DNA of 64,000 bases from an uncultured Clostridia bacterium (GTDB lineage Bacteria > Bacillota > Clostridia > UMGS1810): NCBI GenBank assembly GCA_934500875.1, contig CAKSTL010000003.1, forward strand, positions 149,189-213,188. Reading direction: 5' to 3'. Made by a program: the position numbers and the translations under genes. Each line of letters begins with the position of its first letter. Position 1 is the stretch's first letter. The notes beneath the pieces were generated by a model that was not told the DNA's origin, searched no databases, and worked only from the letters and a program-made list of their open reading frames with translations. Positions 28,601 through 36,015 of the stretch are shown here, piece after piece.

Positions 28601-29100
28601 ACTGGGCATTTGAGTATGTTGAAAAGCTCTGCGGCGAAAAAATAATTTCGGGTTACGGCGACAATACGTTTAACCCCGACGGCTCGGTTACAAGAGCGGA
28701 GCTTTTAAAAATGACGGTTTCGGCATTCAACCTAAACAGTACGGACGGCAAAGCTGATTTTAAAGACGTTTCCGAAAGCGATTGGTTTGCGCCGTTTATA
28801 GCCGCTGCGGCAAAAAGCGGGCTTGCGCTCGGTTTTGACGGATACATAAAACCGTATGACAGCATAACAAGAGAGGACGCCGCACTGATAATTGCAAGGG
28901 CAAAGGGGTATGAAATGCCGGACGTTTCAAAAACGTCATTTGCGGATGATAATAATATTTCGGATTACGCAAAATCCGCCGTGGAGTATCTTGCAAAAAC
29001 CGGTATAATAAACGGCTATGACGGCAATATGTTTATGCCGCTTAAGAGCATAACCAGGGCAGAGGCGGCAAAAATACTGTGCAGTGCGCTCGGATTATAA
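25675..29100 (+). CDS. SLH-anchored surface protein with ConA-like and chitobiase-type modules
   Basis: 1141 residues from the ATG at 25675; the longer frame from 25636 begins inside the previous gene. Order of parts: signal peptide (1-25), ConA-like module (24-220), second ConA-like module (231-402), a CHB_HEX_C-like module near 418-490 (IYYTLDGSDPDTSSFLY), beta modules and a helical region to about 920, a Gly/Ser linker at about 925-950 encoded by a 15-bp tandem repeat, and three SLH repeats (966-1141) with VTRAEL, ITREDA and ITRAEA. It is expected to be held in the S-layer and to bind glycan. No active site was recognised. Confidence 0.8.
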   Translation: MKKILSLFLIIILIIQLCCIATVFANAVTDGFDDAASWSVNIPEIYKNGGESYAHLKHTSALKAFTQYKFTPPSNDIDGKFVVEMKVKNPSASMSLITVYLKNMSASAVQMRSQYTSLNDGYSWRNLKTDKPVSRIKTDAIAEKPDFSYGWDTIYMAFDTAGGVVDVYFNGSGVKYSGETDQNAGGLNYITFSVRRDLETEADAGMFIDYVSVYPYEDTFTPPECAKSTKFTDEDFEKYEPGDNAFKGFIGYGPSTADYYARVEYDPENSENKCIKLENTSASTKNIAADLGCENLHFEFKAYMPDNVYAQFPKFRSGSKDVIYGSVDVNGKYNISSGGSVEFDRNGWNSFEFDFDGKNAYININDNDTIVVACDAQKIDCALFGLWDNMAPIYIDDILIYENNGQPVIRASKKSGTVKYGDKIYLGSNNSGAEIYYTLDGSDPDTSSFLYTEDGIAITDNGVVIKAYGVNGDIAGRIFTFGKYSLESEDGIIFIPVNFEDNASSLDADFSFINTQSDTKNICIILGMYDKDGVLIDSVYEENFSLESGRNSKTLSLSYPKGANSGDITFKAYIWSDMESYAPKTAAAVFKNGSVSYEDAPICEYGEYPSMPSVGQYKINNEEKTVTLIGSMENTVKNQDITFAVFDKNQRLIVLEQTYVNAEKEFIINAKFDASKTSGGALGAYVGSRQNTSAVFLDNGYYVDDLENASLTLLLNSEETSASLIERMKNYSSLNIIPIDFENNAEYLKNKDIAERILFCSRNEEKFKSLSGAAKAFEKACASANVINGADKKYYENILNGISALDYALEENYKISDIENFDIYNQAFGYLLSKEDLLLLTNRKIEKLYKISYALCTLNTAQRSEVTGIIEKYNNEIFNLDMSGDYKEVSAYEVAKALYDKNFKTAKEVKTAFDNRVEYLINNPPSQGGSSSGGSSSGGSSSGGSSNRVTVNTPVNIVPDTAGDIKPIFNDVNKDHWAFEYVEKLCGEKIISGYGDNTFNPDGSVTRAELLKMTVSAFNLNSTDGKADFKDVSESDWFAPFIAAAAKSGLALGFDGYIKPYDSITREDAALIIARAKGYEMPDVSKTSFADDNNISDYAKSAVEYLAKTGIINGYDGNMFMPLKSITRAEAAKILCSALGL
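28456..28512 (+). repeat. 15-bp in-frame tandem repeat coding the Gly/Ser linker
   Basis: Three 15-bp units and a partial fourth, the middle two identical (GGCGGCTCTTCATCC), encode repeated GGSSS. The unit length keeps the frame, so gain or loss of units would only change linker length. Confidence 0.85.
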
Positions 29101-29138
29101 GGCGCAGTTTAAACTTTACAAAAGGAGAAATGGCATAA

Positions 29139-31733
29139 ATGGATATATATTATATTTCGGGAACACACTGGGACAGAGAATGGTATCAGACATACCAGGG
29201 ATTTCGGGTAAGGCTTGTAAAGATGGTTGACAAGCTTATAGACGTTCTGGAAAACGAGGATACATACGGAGTTTTTCATTTTGACGGTCAGACTATTGTT
29301 CTGGAGGACTATCTTGAAATTATGCCCGAAAACAAGGAAAGACTAAAAAAACTTATACAAAGCGGAAAAATAAAAATAGGTCCGTGGTATTGTATGCCCG
29401 ACGAATTTTTGGTGTCGGGAGAAAGCCTTATAAAAAACCTTAAAAAGGGAATGAAAATTTCTAAAGAATATAATACAAAATCGTTAAACTGCGGATATAT
29501 CTGCGATATTTTCGGACATATTGCGCAAATGCCGCAGATTTTTAAAAAACTCGGAATAGACAATGCGGTAATATGGCGTGGAATAGGCGACGATAAAATT
29601 CCAATGTTTTTCGACTGGGTATCGCCCGACGGCTCAAGCGTAAAAACGGTGCGGCTCAACCCCGACAACGGATATGCGTCGTTTACGGTGGACGTTCTGG
29701 GCAGGGATGAATCGAAAATTCCGTATCTTACAGACGACGTGCTTAAGAAAAATCTTAAAAGTCACATAGATACGGAAATCAAAAGGGCTAATCTTCCTTA
29801 TCTTTATTTATCGGACGCACTTGACCACATATCGTGCCACGAAAACACCGCACATTATATTGAGCTTATAAAAGAGCTTTACCCCGAGGCAAACGTTCAT
29901 CACGTTTCAATGGAAAAGCTTTTTGAAGAAATAAAAGACTTGCCGGTTCCCGAGTATAAAGGCGAAATTTATGAGTTTAAAAAGACTCACGACGGTCCGA
30001 CCATATTTAATACACTGTCAAGCAGATACAAGATAAAAAAGGCAAACGATAATTTGCAGAATTTTATTGAGATTTGGATATCGCCGCTGTATGCATTTAA
30101 AAGAACGAATATGCCAAAAAGCTATCTTGAGCTTGCGTATACCTTTCTTTTAAGAAACCATCCGCACGATTCCATATGCGGCTGCAGTCTTGACAGAGTT
30201 CACGAAAATATGATGTATAGGTTTAATCAGTGCGAAGAAATTTTAACCGAAATTTTCGACCGCTTTAAGCTTGACGCAACCCATACCGCAGACGGATTTG
30301 AAAAGGTAATACGCATTTTCAATCCGCTTCCGTACAGCGTTGAAAAATTTTGTGAATTTAACGTTTGCTTTGAGGAGGACTACCCGAAGTTTTATATGGA
30401 GGGAATGGGCTACGAGAAGATTAACGGATTTAAAATATACGACGAAAACGGCAGCGAGGTTGAATATTCCGTTACCGATATAAATACCGACAGAAACATA
30501 AGAGTGGTTGACCAGATATTTAAAAGGGCTGATGTTTACACCGTGTCGCTCAACGTAAAATTAAGACCGATGGGGGATACATACTACAAAATTGTTCCGT
30601 GTGGCGTGCCGGTGAGATATTTCGGAAACGAAGCGTATATTACCAAAAAAATCGATAACGAACACATCAGCGTGACGGTAAACTGTGACGGAAGCATTAA
30701 CCTTACCGACAAGGCAACGGATACAGAGTATAAAAATCTTATATCGCCCGTTTCGTGCGGCGAGATAGGCGACGGCTGGATTCACGTGTCGCCTGCGTCC
30801 GATTTTTATTCCGCATCGACTTCGGCTTTTGTTGAGGTTACAGAATCGAGCGCCGTTAAAACAACAATAAAAATAACCCAGACAATGAGGCTTCCGAAAA
30901 CGGTTATCAACGATAAAAGGGGATATCACAGAAGCGGCGAATATGTAAATCTTGACATTGTAAGCTTTGTTACGGCAGGAAAAAACGACAGATATGTAAG
31001 TGTTAAAACAATTGTGAACAACACCGCAGAAAATCACCGTTTAAGCCTTATATTCCCGAGCGGAACAGCAAACGGAGAATACAGCGTAAATCAGGCATTT
31101 GCATTTGTGAAAAGAAAAATTGTTGATTTTAACAGGTTTAAAAACTATTTTGAAAGACCCACAAAATATATGCAGAACAACGGAATTATATACACAAAGG
31201 ACGAAAACAAGGGTCTTGCGGTAATTTCCGAAGGAGGACTTCACGAGGGCGGAGTTGACAGGGACGGAAATATTGTGTTCACGCTTTTCAGGGCATTTTC
31301 AAACTTTTATATGACAAACGGCGAAACCGAAAGCAATGCGCTTGAAAAGATGGAGTTTAATTATATCATTATGCCGCTCGATAAAAATATTAAAAATACC
31401 GATATACAAAGAAGGCAGGATGTGTTAAGGGCAGGAACGGAATATGTTGAGTATAACGGAAAATGCGAAACCGGCAGCACATACGGCATAGAGTTTTTGG
31501 ACGAAAGCTTTGTTTACAGCACGGCATACCGTACAAAGGATAATTCTGTCGGCATAAGAATATACAATGCGGAAAACGAAAATGTCAAAGGAAAAATAAG
31601 GCTGCCCGACGGTATAAAAGATGCGGTTATAACGGATTTTAACGATAATGTTATCAAAAAATGCGAAACGGACGGCAATATTTTGCATCTTTCGCTGGGG
31701 CCGTTTGAAATTGTTACGCTCAGCTTAAAATAA
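29139..31733 (+). CDS. Glycoside hydrolase family 38 alpha-mannosidase
   Basis: 864 residues with no signal peptide, so cytoplasmic. The N-terminus THWDREW gives the zinc ligands His10 and Asp12. The nucleophile is the Asp of CDIFGHIAQMPQ (about residue 123), and a further zinc-binding His lies in NHPHDSICGCSLDRVH. Length matches bacterial GH38 enzymes. It releases alpha-linked mannose from imported or turned-over oligosaccharides; the linkage cannot be inferred. Its ribosome binding site is AAAGGAG. Cytoplasmic GH38 inside a run of surface glycan-binding genes suggests that the target glycan carries alpha-mannose. Confidence 0.92.
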   Translation: MDIYYISGTHWDREWYQTYQGFRVRLVKMVDKLIDVLENEDTYGVFHFDGQTIVLEDYLEIMPENKERLKKLIQSGKIKIGPWYCMPDEFLVSGESLIKNLKKGMKISKEYNTKSLNCGYICDIFGHIAQMPQIFKKLGIDNAVIWRGIGDDKIPMFFDWVSPDGSSVKTVRLNPDNGYASFTVDVLGRDESKIPYLTDDVLKKNLKSHIDTEIKRANLPYLYLSDALDHISCHENTAHYIELIKELYPEANVHHVSMEKLFEEIKDLPVPEYKGEIYEFKKTHDGPTIFNTLSSRYKIKKANDNLQNFIEIWISPLYAFKRTNMPKSYLELAYTFLLRNHPHDSICGCSLDRVHENMMYRFNQCEEILTEIFDRFKLDATHTADGFEKVIRIFNPLPYSVEKFCEFNVCFEEDYPKFYMEGMGYEKINGFKIYDENGSEVEYSVTDINTDRNIRVVDQIFKRADVYTVSLNVKLRPMGDTYYKIVPCGVPVRYFGNEAYITKKIDNEHISVTVNCDGSINLTDKATDTEYKNLISPVSCGEIGDGWIHVSPASDFYSASTSAFVEVTESSAVKTTIKITQTMRLPKTVINDKRGYHRSGEYVNLDIVSFVTAGKNDRYVSVKTIVNNTAENHRLSLIFPSGTANGEYSVNQAFAFVKRKIVDFNRFKNYFERPTKYMQNNGIIYTKDENKGLAVISEGGLHEGGVDRDGNIVFTLFRAFSNFYMTNGETESNALEKMEFNYIIMPLDKNIKNTDIQRRQDVLRAGTEYVEYNGKCETGSTYGIEFLDESFVYSTAYRTKDNSVGIRIYNAENENVKGKIRLPDGIKDAVITDFNDNVIKKCETDGNILHLSLGPFEIVTLSLK

Positions 31734-31755
31734 ATTTATCGAAAGGTTGAATAAT

Positions 31756-34299
31756 ATGAAAAAACACATCATATTAATGTGTATTCTTATCATGGCGGCA
31801 CTTGTTTTTGCCAATGCCGCCGCAATGAGCGAATATGACGCAATGGTGCGGATTTTGGAGGAAACGGGTATTGTAAGCTTATCTGACGTAAAGGATAAAG
31901 AAACGCCCGTTACAAGGGCGCAGTTTGTAAAAATGGCGGCAGGGTTAAGCGTTTATCCCGTTCAAAGCGTTACTGTGCCCGGATTTGATGACGTACCGCC
32001 GTCGCACGATGCATATACCAAGATAAACGAGGCTCGTGCAAAGGGGATTATTTCGGGTACGGGCGAAAACCTTTTCAGCCCCGACAAGAACATTGAGTAC
32101 GAACAGGCTTGCGCAATGGTGATAAACGCTATGGGACTTAAAGAATATGCCTCAAATATTGGCGGATATGCACTCGGCTACCGCAGAATTGCCCAAATGC
32201 TTGATATGACCGACATACAAACCGTTTCGGGCGCACTTACTTTTGAGGGTGCTGTCGAAATGCTGTACAACGCTTTAAACTCAAGGGTGATTAACACTGA
32301 TGTTATAAGCAGCGGATATATTCAGTATGCTCAGGATAAAGAAGAAACGTATCTTAATTCTTATTTTGACATTTATTTTTCCGAAGGATATGTTAATTCG
32401 ATTGACAACACCGTTTCGGACTATGACTCAAAATATCTTGACGGCGGCATTGTTATAGACGGAAAAATGTATACCGGCGAATGTGACGATTATTTTGAAT
32501 ACATAGGAAGATACGTGGGGTATTTTTATAAAAAGAAGTCCGCAAACGTATCCGTTCCCGAGTTTTTGCTTATGTATAATACCGACACCGACAAAGCATG
32601 GCAGATGCCGAATGACAGCATTACGTCGTTTGAAAATTCAAGGGTGTATTATCAGGGTGGCGAAACAGAAAAAAGCGTAAAGGTAAACAGCTTCTGCGAC
32701 GTTATTTACAACAAGCGTTTTGCGCCCGATTACGATTTGAAAAAGCTTCCCGGTTTAAAATCGGGAAGGGTAAGCCTTGTTTCAAAGGACGGCGGAAACG
32801 AAGTTAATCTTATAGTTATCGAAGAAGTGAGAAGTGCGGTTATAAAGTCGGTTGATACCGAGCAGATGAAAATTTATTTTGAGGACAAAACCGTATACGG
32901 CGGCGAAGAAAAATTTATCAAGCTCAAAGAGGGCAGCTTTGCCTTAAAGGATATGCAAAATATTGATGTCGATATTAAGGATTTAAAGCCGGGATACGTC
33001 GTTTCGGTTTCGGAGAGTGCCGATAAAGAATATGCATACGTTACGGTGTCAGACAGTAAAATAAAGATTTTGTCTGCCGAGGTCGGTGACGATAAGCTTT
33101 TAAGCGATGGAAAAGAGTATATTATAAGCGACGATTTGGACCGTGACAAAAACACTCTTTTGTCGGACGGCGAGATTATTTTCTATCTTGACAAATTCGG
33201 ACATATCATAGCGTCGGACGATTCGTTTGCACAAAACGAGCATTACGGATATTTTGTTGAAATTATCGGCGAAGAAAATTCCAATAAGCCGATATACCTT
33301 AAAATTTTTGACGAAAACGGCAAATTTTCAAATATTGAGTTAAGCGAAAAAATAAGAATAAACGGCGGCAAAAAAACGGAGGCTAAAAACATTTTTTCGT
33401 ATTCCGAACTGTCAAACAGCACCGAATTTATAAAACAGGTTATCAAATACAGCCTTGCAAACGGCAAAATTTCAAAAATCGAAACCGCAAATGACCGCAG
33501 CGGAGAATTAAATTACATAGGCTTTGATGAGGACGGCTTTACAAAGGATTATTACTCTTTGTCAAATTCAATGTTTAAATATGTAAGCAAGGTTATTGAC
33601 AACAAATATATCATAAATGCCGATACCGTTATTTTTCTTGTTCCGTCGGACAAGACGGATTATGACGAATACTCGGCCTGCAAAGTCGGCGCTTTTTCTT
33701 CGGACGTGACAAGAATAACAAATCTTGAAATTTACGACGCCGACAAAACCAAAAATGCGGCGCTTATGGTTATGAACAAAAATTCCGTACTTTTTGAAAC
33801 AAATGCGTTTATCGTTTCAAAAATCAGCAAAACAACCGATATAAACGGTGACGAAATTTACCGTCTGGAGGGCTTTTTTGGCGGTGCGGAAAGAATTTTA
33901 TACATAAGCGACAAGAAAAATATTTCGGTCGGCGATTTGTTAAGCGTTGCCATAGGTGCGGACGATAAAATTGAAAAATACGAAATTATGGCGCCGGTTG
34001 GCGAATATAAATCGGACAAAGAGCCGACAGACCTTGTATCGTCAACAAATCTCGGAAGTATGAGGGTTGCGGTAAGGGGCGAAATTTCGGAAATATCGGC
34101 AAATGCGTTTACACTTTCGGTAAACAAAAAAGTATCGCCGCTTGCTTTTCCGAGACATACCGAATGTGCTGTATACAATTATTTTCCCAAAACCAAAAAA
34201 GTGACGGCAGGCAATTTTTCGGATATAGGAAACGGCGCAAGGGTTTTTGTTCACAGATACTATGACAGCGCAAGGACTATTGTAATTTATCAGGATTAA
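31756..34299 (+). CDS. Secreted SLH-domain protein with long beta-rich C-terminus
   Basis: 847 residues from the ATG at 31756, which has GAAAGG upstream; an in-frame TTG nine bases earlier is less likely. A signal peptide (about 1-24, ending AAAM) precedes SLH-like repeats in the first 170 residues (VTRAQFVKMAAGL, ARAKGIISGTGENLFSP). The rest is beta-rich and unassigned, with segments such as DGEIIFYLDKFGHIIASDD that echo the protein at 3964-7254. Both have SLH at the N-terminus and a large unknown C-terminal part. It is probably an S-layer-associated structural or glycan-presenting protein. Confidence 0.7.
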   Translation: MKKHIILMCILIMAALVFANAAAMSEYDAMVRILEETGIVSLSDVKDKETPVTRAQFVKMAAGLSVYPVQSVTVPGFDDVPPSHDAYTKINEARAKGIISGTGENLFSPDKNIEYEQACAMVINAMGLKEYASNIGGYALGYRRIAQMLDMTDIQTVSGALTFEGAVEMLYNALNSRVINTDVISSGYIQYAQDKEETYLNSYFDIYFSEGYVNSIDNTVSDYDSKYLDGGIVIDGKMYTGECDDYFEYIGRYVGYFYKKKSANVSVPEFLLMYNTDTDKAWQMPNDSITSFENSRVYYQGGETEKSVKVNSFCDVIYNKRFAPDYDLKKLPGLKSGRVSLVSKDGGNEVNLIVIEEVRSAVIKSVDTEQMKIYFEDKTVYGGEEKFIKLKEGSFALKDMQNIDVDIKDLKPGYVVSVSESADKEYAYVTVSDSKIKILSAEVGDDKLLSDGKEYIISDDLDRDKNTLLSDGEIIFYLDKFGHIIASDDSFAQNEHYGYFVEIIGEENSNKPIYLKIFDENGKFSNIELSEKIRINGGKKTEAKNIFSYSELSNSTEFIKQVIKYSLANGKISKIETANDRSGELNYIGFDEDGFTKDYYSLSNSMFKYVSKVIDNKYIINADTVIFLVPSDKTDYDEYSACKVGAFSSDVTRITNLEIYDADKTKNAALMVMNKNSVLFETNAFIVSKISKTTDINGDEIYRLEGFFGGAERILYISDKKNISVGDLLSVAIGADDKIEKYEIMAPVGEYKSDKEPTDLVSSTNLGSMRVAVRGEISEISANAFTLSVNKKVSPLAFPRHTECAVYNYFPKTKKVTAGNFSDIGNGARVFVHRYYDSARTIVIYQD

Positions 34300-34311
34300 C
34301 CGGAGGTATAA

Positions 34312-36003
34312 ATGTTTAATGCAAAATTAATATACGAAAACGGCAGCGAAATTTTAAAAAAAGCAGACTGCAAAAAATGCAGGGATAAAATAACGGTAAC
34401 GCTTAAAAAAGAAGATGTTGGCGAGGGTGTAAAATATGTTGATGTTTTATCGGATATGTTCTCGGCGTCGGCGGGCGGGGAAGGGTATATGGTTATTCCG
34501 ACGATAAACGGAACATACCTTTGCAAATACGGTGAAAAGAAAGACGTAAGCTATCTTTCCGAGGTGAACATAATGCCTGTTTTCGGCGTTAAAAAAGAAA
34601 ATGAGGCGTTTATTGCAGTCGGCGTAAAAATGCAGTACGATTTCAGATGCGGCGTTGCCGTAAAGGACGGAAAATATTTTGCCTTTGCACGTTTTATGCT
34701 TGACGGTGATGCTCCTTATGAGGATATAGAGCTTGAAATTTATATGCTTCCCGTCAGCGCAACCTATGCTGATATGGCAAAGCGCTACAGAAGATATCAG
34801 CTTGAAAGAGGCGCCTGCGTTCCGCTTAAAGAAAGGGTTAAAAACAACGGCAGACTAAAATACGGCGCAGAATCGGTGCTTGTAAGAATACGTCAGGCGT
34901 GGAAGGAGGTTCCCGCAAAAGTTTTGGTGCAGACCGAGGAAAACGAACCTCCCGTAAAAGCAATGTGCACCTTTGACAGAGTGGGCGATATTGTTGACAC
35001 ACTTAAAAAATGCGGTGTTGACAAAGCTGAAATATCGCTTGTGGGCTGGAATATGAAAGGTCACGACGGCAGATGGCCGCAAACATTTCCCGTTGAAGAG
35101 TCGCTCGGCGGCGAAGAAAAGCTCAGAAAGCTTATCAAAAAGGCGGATGATAACGGATATAACGTAACCTGCCACACAAACAGCACGGCTATGTATAACA
35201 TTGCGGATACTTATTCGGATGATGATGTTGTAAAGGACAAAAACGGCGGAAAGGTTGTCAAGGCTGAATACTGGAGCGGAGGAAGAAGCTATCATCTTTG
35301 CCCGAAGGTGTCGTATGAAAAGTATGCAAAAAATATACTTCCGAAGGTTGCGGATATCGGATTTAAGGGTATTCATTACATTGATGTAATGTCAATAGTA
35401 AATCCGGGTAAATGCTATGATAAAAACCACCCCTTAAATACAAAGGAATATGCAGATTATCATAAAAAAATTATGAAGCTCTCAAAAGAGCTTATGGGCG
35501 GTTTTTCGTCTGAAGGTCCGTGCGATTTTGCAAGCGAAAACCTTGATTTTGCGCTGTATTCGCATATCGGACTTTTCGGAAAAATGCCTGAAATTTTTGA
35601 CAAAACGGTTCCGTTCTGGCAGATTGTGTATCACGGAATAATTTTGTACAATCCCGCAACCGAGTGCGTAAATTATCCTCTCAAGGACGAAATGACGCAT
35701 CTTAAATTTATAGAATACGGCGGACGGCCTGCGGCATATATTTATTCAAAGTTTGTCGAAAATGAAAACGAAAACTGGATGGGCACCGACGATTTGACCT
35801 GCGCAACCGATAAAGAGCTTGAAAATGCGGCCGGCAAAATAAAAAAGATGTACGAAGAATACAAAAATATCTGCGCTTTGCAGTATGAATTTATCGAAAA
35901 CCATAAAGAAATCAGCGACAATGTTTTTGAGGTTACGTATTCGGATGGAAGCAAAATTACGGTTGATTACAACAAGCTTTGTTACAAAACAGAACTGAAA
36001 TAA
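34312..36003 (+). CDS. Cytoplasmic DUF5696-like, TIM-barrel glycosidase-like protein
   Basis: 563 residues, no signal peptide, with a GGAGG site eight bases before the ATG. An N-terminal beta part (to about 180) is followed by a probable (beta/alpha) barrel: ISLVGWNMKGHDGRWPQTFP, YNVTCHTNSTAMYN, and GFKGIHYIDVMSIVNPG. The acidic residues at YIDV and SSEGPCD are plausible active-site candidates. The layout resembles DUF5696-type proteins, a family without a firm reaction known to me. It sits 12 bases after one surface-protein gene and 12 before another, so it is co-expressed with them. Function is inferred from fold-like pattern and context. Confidence 0.6.
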   Translation: MFNAKLIYENGSEILKKADCKKCRDKITVTLKKEDVGEGVKYVDVLSDMFSASAGGEGYMVIPTINGTYLCKYGEKKDVSYLSEVNIMPVFGVKKENEAFIAVGVKMQYDFRCGVAVKDGKYFAFARFMLDGDAPYEDIELEIYMLPVSATYADMAKRYRRYQLERGACVPLKERVKNNGRLKYGAESVLVRIRQAWKEVPAKVLVQTEENEPPVKAMCTFDRVGDIVDTLKKCGVDKAEISLVGWNMKGHDGRWPQTFPVEESLGGEEKLRKLIKKADDNGYNVTCHTNSTAMYNIADTYSDDDVVKDKNGGKVVKAEYWSGGRSYHLCPKVSYEKYAKNILPKVADIGFKGIHYIDVMSIVNPGKCYDKNHPLNTKEYADYHKKIMKLSKELMGGFSSEGPCDFASENLDFALYSHIGLFGKMPEIFDKTVPFWQIVYHGIILYNPATECVNYPLKDEMTHLKFIEYGGRPAAYIYSKFVENENENWMGTDDLTCATDKELENAAGKIKKMYEEYKNICALQYEFIENHKEISDNVFEVTYSDGSKITVDYNKLCYKTELK

Positions 36004-36015
36004 GAGGTAAATTTT

